Part shown: positions 24,623 through 33,912 of the stretch, one piece after another
How positions within the stretch are numbered: the stretch's first letter is position 1
Layout of the letters: each line of letters opens with the position of its first letter
From: Butyricicoccus pullicaecorum
GTDB taxonomy: Bacteria > Bacillota > Clostridia > Oscillospirales > Butyricicoccaceae
Assembly (NCBI GenBank): GCA_018366195.1
Contig: JAGZIN010000010.1
Span: 9,185-73,184, forward strand
Direction of reading: 5' to 3'
DNA: 64,000 nt
Program-made: the position numbers and the translations under genes
The notes under the pieces: model-generated
The model's input: the letters and a program-made list of their open reading frames with translations, nothing else
Database searches by the model: none
Told to the model about the DNA's origin: nothing

Positions 24623-25735
24623 ATGAAATTTTCATGCGAAAAAACTGCGTTACTCGATGCAATCTCCATCGCTTCCAGAGCAGTTTCCACAAAATCTACC
24701 ATCGCAATTTTAGAAGGTCTGCGCATCACAGCAGCGGATCACTTAACACTTTCCGGATATGACCTTTCCATTGGAATCCGCACACAAGTCGATGCCCAAA
24801 TTATGCAGCCCGGCGAAATCGTCCTCAGTGCAAAACTCCTCGGTGACATTGTTCGCAAACTTCCAAATGATACTGTATATGTAGAAACAGATGAAAAATT
24901 GCTCACTACCATCAAATGTGGCCGTTCTGTATTCAATTTAGTTGCATCTGCCTGCGATGACTTTCCAGTCATGCCCGAAGTCAACGCAGCACAAACCATT
25001 TCAATCCCCGAAAACATGCTAAAATCCATGATTAACCAGACCGTTTTTGCAGTTTCGGACAATCAAGCAAAACCCATTCACACAGGCTGTCTTTTTGAAC
25101 TCATAAACGGCAGATTAACTGTTGTTGCAGTCGATGGATTCCGTCTGTCCATTCGACGCGAAACACTGGAACAGATTCCAGAAAAAGACATGAACTTTGT
25201 CGTCCCGGGACCTGCTTTACGAGAAGTTGAACGTATTTTACACGAAGATGACAGCCAATTTGCAACAATTTGCCCTGGAGAAAAGCATATTCTGTTCGCT
25301 TTGGGACAAACCACTCTCGTTTGCCGGCTGATTGACGGAGAATTTTTAAATTACAATGCAGCCATTCCATCGTCCTTCGAATACACGGTACAAACCAACA
25401 CCCGTGAAGTCATCACATGCTTGGAACGCGTCTCCCTTTTGGTATCCGAACGCCTCAAAAATCCGGTTCGTGTCACATTTGACGGGTCTGTTATGAAAAT
25501 GACCTGCATTACAGCACTCGGAAAATCGTATGATGAATGTATGATAAACGGCAATGTATCCGAACTGGAAATTGGGTTCAACAGCCGATATTTACTCGAT
25601 GCATTGCGTGCATGCAACGATGAAACGGTACAAATTTCACTCAAAGGTGCACTCAATCCAATCGTTTTGACCCCAATCGAAGGGGACAAATACACCTATC
25701 TCGTTTTACCAGTGAGGTTAAAAGCTGATGCCTAA
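24623..25735 (+). CDS. dnaN: DNA polymerase III beta subunit (sliding clamp)
   Basis: 370 aa, full length, with three clamp repeats of about 120 residues each. It encircles DNA and tethers the replicative polymerase. It begins MKFSCEKTALLDAISIASRAV and ends with the usual hydrophobic tail (YLVLPVRL). The ATG at 24623 has a moderate AAAGGA site 12 nt upstream. Its stop overlaps the S4 gene by 8 nt. Confidence 0.97.
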   Translation: MKFSCEKTALLDAISIASRAVSTKSTIAILEGLRITAADHLTLSGYDLSIGIRTQVDAQIMQPGEIVLSAKLLGDIVRKLPNDTVYVETDEKLLTTIKCGRSVFNLVASACDDFPVMPEVNAAQTISIPENMLKSMINQTVFAVSDNQAKPIHTGCLFELINGRLTVVAVDGFRLSIRRETLEQIPEKDMNFVVPGPALREVERILHEDDSQFATICPGEKHILFALGQTTLVCRLIDGEFLNYNAAIPSSFEYTVQTNTREVITCLERVSLLVSERLKNPVRVTFDGSVMKMTCITALGKSYDECMINGNVSELEIGFNSRYLLDALRACNDETVQISLKGALNPIVLTPIEGDKYTYLVLPVRLKADA

Positions 25736-25937
25736 AAAAATTACGATTTCAAGTGAATTTATCAAGCTCGATGCTCTCCTCAAATTTGCGAATCTGGTTT
25801 CCTCTGGCGGGGAAGCCAAAATCCGAATTGCACAGGGCGAAGTTTTTGTGAATGGAGCCCCCTGTTTGATGCGCGGAAAAAAGCTCCGCGCAGGCGATAT
25901 CATTACACTCGATGAAGAAAGTGTCGAAATTGTTTGA
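25728..25937 (+). CDS. S4-domain RNA-binding protein (YaaA family)
   Basis: 69 aa, almost entirely one S4 domain (KLDALLKFANLVSSGGEAKIRIAQGEVFVNG and the G..L..GD motif). In Firmicutes this small gene regularly sits between dnaN and recF. An RNA-binding role is inferred from the fold. It overlaps dnaN by 8 nt, so it is translationally coupled. Confidence 0.92.
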   Translation: MPKKITISSEFIKLDALLKFANLVSSGGEAKIRIAQGEVFVNGAPCLMRGKKLRAGDIITLDEESVEIV

Positions 25938-25956
25938 TTTTGAGCAAAAATCTCTT

Positions 25957-25972
25957 TGTTTCACGTGAAACA
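25957..25972. promoter_or_regulatory. parS site 4
   Basis: A perfect TGTTTCACGTGAAACA between the S4 gene and recF, about 1.4 kb right of the putative melting site. It is the only full parS on the right arm in this window. Confidence 0.9.
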
Positions 25973-26002
25973 AATGCAAAATAATAGAAAGCAGGCAGTT
26001 TT

Positions 26003-27115
26003 TTGGTTGACCAACTGATTTTAGAAAATTTTAGAAATTACGAGGCGGCTGCTTTACATTTTAATCCAGCAGTGAATTTAATTGTGGGAGAAAATGCACA
26101 GGGAAAGACAAATTTACTGGAAGCAACTGCTGCACTTTCTACGCTCAAGCTGTTCCGAACGGCGCAAAAAAAAGAAGGCTTGCGATTTGGCACGAATGAA
26201 GCACGGATTTGTGGCGTGTTTCATACAGAAGGACATGAAGTAACCCTAGAGATGCGGATACATCGAGAACGTGCAATGGAATTGCGCCGCAATGGAATCC
26301 GAGTACGCCGTCAGGGTGATGTACGCGGAATATTACGCACAGTATTATTTTGCCCAGATGACCTCATGCTCATTCGGGCGGGCGCCGCTGCCAGACGACG
26401 TTTTCTGGATACTGCACTTTGTCAGCTGCGACCCAATTATGCAAGTGCACTTGCAGAATATGAAAGGGTCACTGCACACAAATTGCGTATTTTGAAGGAT
26501 AGTCAGGAGAAAATTGCATTATTGGATTTGCTGGACGATTTTACGCTGCGTCAGTGCAGATTGGGGGCGCGCATTGTCCGATATCGAGCGGCATATATTC
26601 ACAAGCTTTCCGAATTGGCGCGGCAGCTGCACGCAGACGCTGCACCAAAGGAACGATTGGATTGCACCTATCAAACCATTTCCCGTGACCCTTTTGCCTC
26701 AGCAGCGGCCATCGAAGCGGAACTGCAGGAGTATGCCTTTGCGCATCGACAGGCAGAAATTGCTGCCCGCTCTTGTCTTTGCGGAGTACACAAAGATGAT
26801 TTGCTTCTGCATTTGAATGGTGTGCCGGCAGCAGCCTATGCATCTCAGGGACAGACACGCACCGCAGCGCTTGCCCTCAAGCTCGCGGAGCGTGCGGTCT
26901 TTTTTGATGCCGATCATGCTTATCCGGTTTTGCTGCTTGATGATGTTTTATCTGAGCTGGATCGCAGGCGGCAGGAATTTGTTCTCAATCATCTGGGACA
27001 GGGACAGGTCATTATTACCTGCTGTGAGCCGGAGACTGCGGAGCGCTTTCAAGCTGGCTCGGTATTTCACGTGCAAAACGGAAAAGTGCGGCAGGACGAA
27101 AAAAATATCAGATGA
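26003..27115 (+). CDS. recF: DNA replication and repair protein RecF
   Basis: 370 aa. An SMC-like ATPase that helps load RecA at gaps. It has Walker A GENAQGKTNLLEA near residue 30, the signature SQGQTRTAALALKLAE near 277 and Walker B LLLDDVLSELD near 308. The start is a TTG at 26003 (MVDQLILENFRNY); no in-frame ATG lies near enough, and the binding site is weak (AAAGCAGG). Its 3' end contains a degenerate parS-like sequence, which I do not count. Confidence 0.95.
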   Translation: MVDQLILENFRNYEAAALHFNPAVNLIVGENAQGKTNLLEATAALSTLKLFRTAQKKEGLRFGTNEARICGVFHTEGHEVTLEMRIHRERAMELRRNGIRVRRQGDVRGILRTVLFCPDDLMLIRAGAAARRRFLDTALCQLRPNYASALAEYERVTAHKLRILKDSQEKIALLDLLDDFTLRQCRLGARIVRYRAAYIHKLSELARQLHADAAPKERLDCTYQTISRDPFASAAAIEAELQEYAFAHRQAEIAARSCLCGVHKDDLLLHLNGVPAAAYASQGQTRTAALALKLAERAVFFDADHAYPVLLLDDVLSELDRRRQEFVLNHLGQGQVIITCCEPETAERFQAGSVFHVQNGKVRQDEKNIR

Positions 27116-27159
27116 ATTGAAAAAAATTACAGATTATCCTAACAAATTCCTTGAAAATG

Positions 27160-27168
27160 TGGTATAAT
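27160..27168 (+). promoter_or_regulatory. Candidate promoter for remB-gyrB (extended -10)
   Basis: TGGTATAAT is a perfect extended -10 just after recF. It gives a leader of about 180 nt before remB, which contains an imperfect hairpin (CAGGCT...AGCCTG near 27220-27252). Confidence 0.55.
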
Positions 27169-27354
27169 AAGCATAAGCGGTTGTTGTATATACGCGATAT
27201 CCGGACAGCTTTCTCAGTCAGGCTTCCAAAAGCATCAAACAAGCCTGCTGCATCAAAAATCGGAAAACCGTACCATGTCGTTCTGCTGCCGTGCCTGTCC
27301 GAAATCGGTTCGGCGGAGCAGTATTATTTTTTTGTGCTCCGGAGGTATCCGTGT

Positions 27355-27633
27355 ATGTATGTTCATATTGGTCAGGACTATATGGTTCCCATACACAGCA
27401 TCGTGTCCGTTTTTGATATGGATACAGCAACCTGGTCCAAACATACCCGCAAGCTGCTGACTCGTCTGGAGCAGGAAGGCCGCGTTGTCGCTGTCTGTGA
27501 GGATTTGCCCAAGTCTGCTGTCCTGTGTGAGGGCGCACTTGGCGAGATTCTGTATATCTCTCAGATTTCCAGCGCAGCATTGCAGCGTCGTATGGAACAT
27601 GGAATTGATGTGATTGCTGGGAACCTTTTATGA
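27355..27633 (+). CDS. remB: Extracellular matrix regulator RemB family (DUF370)
   Basis: 92 aa. The start is the ATG at 27355, 8 nt after GGAGGT; the open frame extends far upstream without support. It begins MYVHIGQDYMVPIHSIVSVFD, typical of the small DNA-binding RemA/RemB (YaaB) family encoded between recF and gyrB in Bacillus. The C-terminus is longer than the core domain. Regulation of biofilm genes is known only for relatives. Confidence 0.85.
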   Translation: MYVHIGQDYMVPIHSIVSVFDMDTATWSKHTRKLLTRLEQEGRVVAVCEDLPKSAVLCEGALGEILYISQISSAALQRRMEHGIDVIAGNLL

Positions 27634-27677
27634 CCTGTAAATAGACCCGATCACCCCCGAAAAAGGAATTTAGAATT

Positions 27678-29624
27678 ATGAGTATGAGTGAAGAAATGTT
27701 AGACCTGAAGGTTACGGAGACGTATGACGAAAGTCAGATTCAGGTACTGGAAGGTCTGGAAGCCGTGCGCAAGCGCCCAGGCATGTATATCGGCTCAACC
27801 TCAGAGCGCGGTCTGCATCATTTGGTGTATGAAATCGTTGATAACTCCATTGACGAGGCGCTGGCGGGCTACTGTACGCACATTGAAGTGACGATTGAAA
27901 AGGATAATGTGATTGCTGTTGCGGACAATGGACGTGGTATCCCGGTAGGAATCCACCCCCAAATGGGAATTCCTACGCTGGAGGTCGTTTTGACTGTCCT
28001 GCATGCAGGCGGTAAATTCGGCGGTGATGGCTATAAGGTGTCCGGTGGCTTGCACGGCGTTGGTTCTTCGGTGGTCAATGCACTGTCTCGCTGGCTGGAG
28101 GCAGAGGTGCGTGACGGCACGCAGAAGCATACCATGCGCTTTGAACGCGGACAGACCGTGCGCCCGATTGAAGCAGTGCCCTGTACAGAAGAATGTGGTA
28201 CGACCATTCGCTTTCAGGCAGATCCGGAAATCTTTGAGACAACGGTTTATGATTATGAAACGCTGCTCAAGCGTTTGCGGGAAGCAGCATTTTTGAATGC
28301 GGGTATCCGTATTACCCTGCGCGATGAGCGCGAAGATGAGATACGTGAGGATATCATGTACTATGAAGGTGGTATCCGTGAATTTGTATCATTTTTGAAT
28401 GCCAATAAATCACCCATTCATAATGATGTCATCTATATGGAGGGAATGCGCGAAAATAGTATGGCTGAGGTAGCCATGCAGTATACCGATTCCTACAATG
28501 AAAGCATGATTTCATTTGCCAACAATATCGAGACGACCGAGGGAGGAACGCATGAAACAGGCTTTAAGTCTGCTCTGACCAAGGTGCTCAATGATTATGG
28601 CAGAAAATACAATCTCATCAAGGAAAATGATAAGAATTTGTCCGGAGATGATGTAAGAGAGGGTCTTACCGTCATTATTTCGGTCAAATTGCAGGAAGCG
28701 CAGTTTGAGGGACAAACCAAAACCAAGCTGGGAAACAGCGATATGCGCACCTTGGTGGAAACGATGGTAGGAGAGCGGCTGCCTATTTTTCTGGAGGAAA
28801 ATCCCGCAGTCGCGCGCATCATTATCGACAAGGCACAGACAGCTTCTCGTGCGCGCGAGGCGGCACGCCGCGCGCGTGAGCTGACCCGAAGAAAGTCTGC
28901 CTTGGAGTCCAATTCTCTGCCCGGAAAGTTGGCAGACTGTCAGGAGCGAGATCCTGCGCTCACGGAAATTTATATCGTCGAGGGTGATTCGGCAGGCGGT
29001 TCGGCAAAGGAAGGACGAGATCGCCGGTATCAGGCAATTTTACCGCTTTGGGGCAAGATGCTCAATGTAGAAAAGGCGCGTCTGGATAAGGTTTATGGCA
29101 ACGAAAAGCTGACTCCGATGATTACAGCCTTTGGCGCAGGTTTTGGCGAAGATTTTGATGTGTCGAAGCTGCGCTATGGCAAAATCATTCTAATGGCTGA
29201 TGCCGATGTCGATGGTTCCCATATTCGCACGCTGCTGCTCACCTTCTTTTTCCGCTTTATGCGTCCGCTGATTGAGCAGGGGCATGTATATATTGCCCAG
29301 CCACCACTGTTTAAGAACGAAAAGGGAAAAAATGAAAAGACAAAGCTTGTACGCTATACCTATGACGAGGCAGAACAGCGCCGCGTTTTGAATGAAATGG
29401 GGGAAGGCGTGCGTGTTCAGCGCTATAAGGGTCTTGGTGAAATGGACCCAGAGCAGCTTTGGGAGACGACAATGAATCCGGAAAACCGTATTTTGCTGCA
29501 GGTAACGCTAGATGATGCGGCAATGGCAGATCAGACCTTTACGCTGCTGATGGGTGAGAAGGTTGAGCCAAGACGAGATTTTATTGAAAAAAATGCAAGA
29601 TATGTAGAAAATCTCGATGTATAA
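27678..29624 (+). CDS. gyrB: DNA gyrase subunit B
   Basis: 648 aa. The ATPase subunit of the type II topoisomerase that introduces negative supercoils. The GHKL ATPase domain has YEIVDNSIDEALAG and the G.HGVGSSVVNALS loop. The Toprim domain has EGDSAGGSAKEGRDR near residue 435 and DADVDGSHIRTL near 512. The C-terminal YKGLGEMDP..LWETTM is conserved. It lies 44 nt after remB and 77 nt before gyrA, so one operon is likely. Confidence 0.97.
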   Translation: MSMSEEMLDLKVTETYDESQIQVLEGLEAVRKRPGMYIGSTSERGLHHLVYEIVDNSIDEALAGYCTHIEVTIEKDNVIAVADNGRGIPVGIHPQMGIPTLEVVLTVLHAGGKFGGDGYKVSGGLHGVGSSVVNALSRWLEAEVRDGTQKHTMRFERGQTVRPIEAVPCTEECGTTIRFQADPEIFETTVYDYETLLKRLREAAFLNAGIRITLRDEREDEIREDIMYYEGGIREFVSFLNANKSPIHNDVIYMEGMRENSMAEVAMQYTDSYNESMISFANNIETTEGGTHETGFKSALTKVLNDYGRKYNLIKENDKNLSGDDVREGLTVIISVKLQEAQFEGQTKTKLGNSDMRTLVETMVGERLPIFLEENPAVARIIIDKAQTASRAREAARRARELTRRKSALESNSLPGKLADCQERDPALTEIYIVEGDSAGGSAKEGRDRRYQAILPLWGKMLNVEKARLDKVYGNEKLTPMITAFGAGFGEDFDVSKLRYGKIILMADADVDGSHIRTLLLTFFFRFMRPLIEQGHVYIAQPPLFKNEKGKNEKTKLVRYTYDEAEQRRVLNEMGEGVRVQRYKGLGEMDPEQLWETTMNPENRILLQVTLDDAAMADQTFTLLMGEKVEPRRDFIEKNARYVENLDV

Positions 29625-29701
29625 TCGGTTTTTTACAATGGCAGCCGCTTCATGCAGCTGTCGGGTCCAATTGTTGAATGTCCTCTCATTGGAGGTACCA
29701 A

Positions 29702-32266
29702 ATGAGTCAAGAATACGAAAATCAAATCATTAAGCCGGTCGATTTGGATCGGGAAATGCGTAAATCCTACATTGCTTATGCAATGAGTGTTATTGTCGGG
29801 CGTGCCCTGCCTGATGTGCGTGATGGACTGAAACCTGTGCATCGCCGTATCCTCTACGCAATGTATGAGGACGGGCTGACCTCAGAAAAACCATTCCGCA
29901 AATCGGCAACGACCGTTGGTAATGTACTGGGACGTTATCACCCGCATGGTGATGCTTCTGTTTATGATGCCATGGTGCGTATGGCGCAGCCATTTTCCCT
30001 GCGCTATCCGCTGATTGAGGGACACGGCAACTTCGGCTCCGTGGACGGAGACCCCCCTGCTGCATATCGTTATACAGAAGCGCGTATGGCAAAGCTTTCC
30101 AATGCGATGCTGTCGGATATCAAGAAGGAAACGGTCGATTTTATTCCAAACTTTGATGAGGAAAGAAAAGAACCGGTCGTTCTCCCTTCCCGCTTTCCCA
30201 ATCTGCTGGTCAATGGCTCCTCGGGTATTGCTGTTGGTATGGCAACCAACATTCCGCCGCACAATTTGGGTGAGGTCATTGACGGCATTTGTCATGTCAT
30301 CGAGCACCCCGAGTGTGACCTTGATGATCTTTGTGCCATCATCAAGGGACCAGACTTCCCTACGGGCGGCATTATCATGGGACGGGCGGGGATTCGTGCT
30401 GCTTATGCAACCGGACGCGGCAAGGTCAAGGTGCGTGCGCGCTGCGAAATTGAGGATATGCCAAATACCTCCAATCGTCAGCGTATTATTGTCACGGAAA
30501 TCCCCTATATGGTGAATAAGGCACGCCTTGTGGAGACGATTGCCAATTTGGTCAAGGATAAGCGTGTAGAAGGCATTTCTGATGTTCGAGATGAATCGTC
30601 TCGTGAGGGAATGCGTGTGGTCATTGAGTGCAAACGGGATTCCAATGCACAGGTTATTTTGAATCAGCTTTATAACTATACACAGCTGCAGGATACCTGC
30701 TCGATGAATCACCTCGCACTGGTGCCGATTCCGCATGCCGGCGTGGACAAGGTGCAGCCAAAGGTGCTCTCGCTGCGTGAAATGATTGACTGGTATATCA
30801 CGTTCCAAAAAGACGTGGTCGCACGCCGTGTGCAGTTCGATTTGAATCGTGCAGCAGCCCGTGCGCACATTTTGGAAGGCTTGAAGGTTGCAACCGATCA
30901 AGATAATATTGACCGGATTATTGCGATTATCCGTGCTTCCCGTTCGGAGACGGAAGCAAAGGAAAATCTTTGCCGTGAGCCATTCTGGATTGATCAGATT
31001 GCACTGCTGGGCATTACAGAGGGTTCTGCGCATTTCGAATTCCATCTGGACGATGTGCAGGCACAGGCAATCGTGGATATGCGTCTGGGACGTCTGTCCG
31101 GCTTGGAGCAGCAGAAGCTCAATGAAGAATATGCAGAGATTGAGGGACGCATTGCCTCTTTCCGTGAGATTCTTTCGGCTGATGAAAATATTTTAGCGGT
31201 CGTAAAGGCAGAATTGCAGGAAATTCGTGCAGGCTATGCAGATGAGCGCCGTACCGAGATTGCAGCAGTGGCAGATGATTTGGATATTGAAGACTTGATT
31301 GAGGAGCAGGATTGTACCTACACCCTGACACAGGCAGGCTATATCAAACGTATGCCAACCTCGGCTTATCGAACCCAGCGGCGCGGCGGACGCGGTGTCA
31401 ATGCAATGTCTACACGGGAAGAAGACTTTGTGCGCCATGTCTTTACGGCATCGACGCATGACAATATCCTCTTTTTCTCTAATCTGGGCAAGGTCTATAA
31501 GCTCAAGGGTTATCAGATTCCGGAGGCAGGACGTACAGCGAAGGGACAGAATATTGTAAATCTTCTGGAAATTGAGAATGGCGAGAAAATTACTGCAATG
31601 TTTGCGATTCGAGAATTTTCAGATGATAAGTATATGGTGTTTGTCACCAGACAGGGCGTAATCAAGCGCGTTGTGCTGAGTGATTTGCAGAATATCCGTA
31701 AGGTTGGATTGCGTGCATTGAGTTTAGCGGAGGGAGATTTGCTGATAGATGTGCGCTTGACCGATGGATTGGAAAATATTCTCATTGCAACCCATCAGGG
31801 ACGCGCCATTACATTCGATGAAACCGAAGTTCGTGCAATGGGACGGCAGGCTGCCGGCGTTCGCGGCATTCGGCTCAACGAAGGCGATTATGTTGTCGGC
31901 GCAGCCCGTGCGCGAAAGGGTGCACAGGTGCTTTCCATCACAGAAAATGGTTATGGCAAGCGTACACCGGTAGAGGAGTTCAGTGTGCATCACCGTGGAG
32001 GAAGCGGGATTCTGCTGCATGGCATTACGGAAAAGACCGGATACATTGCTGGAATCGCGGTTGTTGATTCGGAAAATGATTTAATGATTATCACAGATGA
32101 TGGCGTTATGATTCGCGTGCCGGTTGAAGATATTCGTCAGTGCGGAAGAAACAGTCAGGGCGTCATTGCAATGCGTATCGGAGAAGATGTGCGCGTGATT
32201 TCGATTGCCCGAACCGACTCAGAGGATACGGAGACAGACGAAGCAGACGAAGATTCTGCTGAGTAA
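29702..32266 (+). CDS. gyrA: DNA gyrase subunit A
   Basis: 854 aa. The DNA-cleaving subunit. The start is the ATG at 29702, 6 nt after GGAGGT, not the upstream ATG at 29678. The catalytic tyrosine is in AAYRYTEARM near residue 122. The quinolone-resistance region reads KSATTVGNVLGRYHPHGDAS. The GyrA box QRRGGRG near 560 begins the beta-pinwheel domain that distinguishes it from ParC. The acidic tail is normal. Confidence 0.97.
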   Translation: MSQEYENQIIKPVDLDREMRKSYIAYAMSVIVGRALPDVRDGLKPVHRRILYAMYEDGLTSEKPFRKSATTVGNVLGRYHPHGDASVYDAMVRMAQPFSLRYPLIEGHGNFGSVDGDPPAAYRYTEARMAKLSNAMLSDIKKETVDFIPNFDEERKEPVVLPSRFPNLLVNGSSGIAVGMATNIPPHNLGEVIDGICHVIEHPECDLDDLCAIIKGPDFPTGGIIMGRAGIRAAYATGRGKVKVRARCEIEDMPNTSNRQRIIVTEIPYMVNKARLVETIANLVKDKRVEGISDVRDESSREGMRVVIECKRDSNAQVILNQLYNYTQLQDTCSMNHLALVPIPHAGVDKVQPKVLSLREMIDWYITFQKDVVARRVQFDLNRAAARAHILEGLKVATDQDNIDRIIAIIRASRSETEAKENLCREPFWIDQIALLGITEGSAHFEFHLDDVQAQAIVDMRLGRLSGLEQQKLNEEYAEIEGRIASFREILSADENILAVVKAELQEIRAGYADERRTEIAAVADDLDIEDLIEEQDCTYTLTQAGYIKRMPTSAYRTQRRGGRGVNAMSTREEDFVRHVFTASTHDNILFFSNLGKVYKLKGYQIPEAGRTAKGQNIVNLLEIENGEKITAMFAIREFSDDKYMVFVTRQGVIKRVVLSDLQNIRKVGLRALSLAEGDLLIDVRLTDGLENILIATHQGRAITFDETEVRAMGRQAAGVRGIRLNEGDYVVGAARARKGAQVLSITENGYGKRTPVEEFSVHHRGGSGILLHGITEKTGYIAGIAVVDSENDLMIITDDGVMIRVPVEDIRQCGRNSQGVIAMRIGEDVRVISIARTDSEDTETDEADEDSAE

Positions 32267-32299
32267 AAGAATACCGTGTAAAAAGCAGATAAAAATTAT

Positions 32300-32333
32300 A
32301 AAAAGCTCAAATCCATGCAGATTTGGGCTTTTT
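32300..32333 (+). terminator. Terminator after gyrA
   Basis: Stem AAAAGCTCAAATC with GATTTGGGCTTTT (one wobble pair), loop of 6, followed by T, 34 nt after the gyrA stop. Confidence 0.8.
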
Positions 32334-32460
32334 GTATTGGAGTGAGACGGTGTTCTGCAATTTTACGGAAGTTGTAGCAAAAACATAAAATTAGTGAAAA
32401 TATACAAAAAACTTCGGATAATATTATGCAATTAGGTGAAATACTTTCATGAAAAGCTCT

Positions 32461-32489
32461 TGTTCGCAGAAGAAAAACGGCTTATAATG
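32461..32489 (+). promoter_or_regulatory. Candidate promoter of the antiporter gene
   Basis: TTGTTC (32461-32466), 17-nt spacer, perfect TATAAT (32484-32489). The leader is about 80 nt. Confidence 0.5.
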
Positions 32490-32575
32490 TTCTAGGTTGT
32501 TTCGAAGAGAACCTGCTGATGGATTTGAGATACATTTGCAGGAACCGAACAATACAAAGAAGGGAGATAAAAAAG

Positions 32576-33778
32576 ATGCAGTCTTATGAATTCTTGCTGA
32601 TTATTGCAGTCATTCTGCTATCTACCAAAGTGTTTGGTTTGATTTCTGAACGAGTACACATGCCGCAGGTCGTGGGTGCTTTGCTGGCAGGCGTTGTGCT
32701 GGGACCTTCTGTGCTGGGATTGGTACAGGAGACCGATTTCCTGCTCAAAACATCAGAAATCGGTGTCATCATTTTGATGTTTATGGCAGGGCTGGATACC
32801 GATTTGGAAGAACTGAAAAAGACCGGTGTAGCTTCGTTCGTCATTGCGCTCATTGGTGTTTTGGTACCGCTGGCTACGGGCACTGCACTGTATTTGGGCT
32901 TCTTCCCCGATGCGGGAGATCCACTGCACATGCTCAAGGCGCTGTTTATTGGTGTTGTGCTGACGGCAACCTCGGTTTCTATTACCGTGGAAACCCTGCG
33001 TGAAATGGGGAAACTCAAGGGAAAGGTTGGCACAGCGATTTTGGGCGCTGCAATCATTGACGATATTATGGGTATCGTGGTATTGACCTTGGTATCTGGT
33101 ATGACTGACCCTTCGGTGAATCTGCTTTCTGTGATTGCACGCATTGCTGCGTTCTTTGTGGTATTGGTTGTGGTAGGGCTTGTGATGTACCGCCTGTTCC
33201 GTGCCATTACCCGAGAGTGGAGCAATCATCGACGCGTTGCCATCTATGCCCTTTCTTTCTGCCTCATCATGGCTTTTGTCGCAGAGCATTATTTTGGAAT
33301 TGCAGATATCACAGGCGCGTACTTTGCCGGACTCATTTTATGTAATTTGATGGAAGCACGTGAATATATCAATAAGAAGATGAATATTGTATCTTATATG
33401 ATATTCTCCCCGATTTTCTTTGCTTCAATCGGCATTAAAACGGAGCTGCACGGCATGACCACAAGCCTGCTGATTTTCTCTGTTGCATTGTTGGTTGTTG
33501 CAATTCTGACAAAAATTATTGGCTGCGGTCTGGGTGCAAGATTGATGAAATTCAATTGGACGGATTCCCTTTCGATTGGTTTGGGTATGGTTTCTCGTGG
33601 TGAAGTGGCGTTGATTGTGGCACAAAAGGGCGCGCAGTCTGGTCTGGTGGACAGCCATTTGTTCCCGCCAATCGTTCTTATGGTGATTGTAACAACGCTC
33701 ATCACGCCAATCCTGCTCAAGCTCTTTATGAAGGACCCGGAAGGAGCAGCACCCGAAATCCGTCACAATCATATTTGA
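32576..33778 (+). CDS. Cation:proton antiporter (CPA2 family)
   Basis: 400 aa, about 12 membrane helices. The start is the ATG at 32576 after AGGGAG. Conserved family features are MPQVVGALLAGVVLGPSVLGLV near residue 30, LMFMAGLDTDLEEL near 67, and the paired acidic motif IIDDIMGIVVL near 160, which carries the ion-binding aspartates. GMVSRGEVALIVAQKG near 345 matches Na+/H+ and K+/H+ antiporters of the KefB/NapA type. No RCK/TrkA-N domain follows, so it is a short form. The ion carried cannot be decided. Role: pH or cation homeostasis. Confidence 0.88.
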   Translation: MQSYEFLLIIAVILLSTKVFGLISERVHMPQVVGALLAGVVLGPSVLGLVQETDFLLKTSEIGVIILMFMAGLDTDLEELKKTGVASFVIALIGVLVPLATGTALYLGFFPDAGDPLHMLKALFIGVVLTATSVSITVETLREMGKLKGKVGTAILGAAIIDDIMGIVVLTLVSGMTDPSVNLLSVIARIAAFFVVLVVVGLVMYRLFRAITREWSNHRRVAIYALSFCLIMAFVAEHYFGIADITGAYFAGLILCNLMEAREYINKKMNIVSYMIFSPIFFASIGIKTELHGMTTSLLIFSVALLVVAILTKIIGCGLGARLMKFNWTDSLSIGLGMVSRGEVALIVAQKGAQSGLVDSHLFPPIVLMVIVTTLITPILLKLFMKDPEGAAPEIRHNHI

Positions 33779-33788
33779 TGAAACGCAA

Positions 33789-33814
33789 GGAAGCTGTCCA
33801 GTCCGACAGTTTCC
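33789..33814 (+). terminator. Terminator after the antiporter gene
   Basis: A 10-bp stem ggaagctgtc/gacagtttcc (one wobble pair), 6-nt loop, followed by a T-rich stretch. Confidence 0.65.
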
Positions 33815-33912
33815 CTGTTTCTTTACTGGAACTTTTTTGCAAATCATGCTATAATGATTCAGGCAATGAATGGAATTGCCTATGGAAATCCTTTTTACAG
33901 GAGGAAAGCTAC

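Noticed and set aside
27063..27078. A fifth parS-like sequence inside the 3' end of recF
   Set aside because: It matches only 13 of 16 positions and is within coding sequence, so chance is likely.
29882..31045. A 387-codon antisense frame inside gyrA
   Set aside because: It is a shadow of a certain gene, without its own signals.
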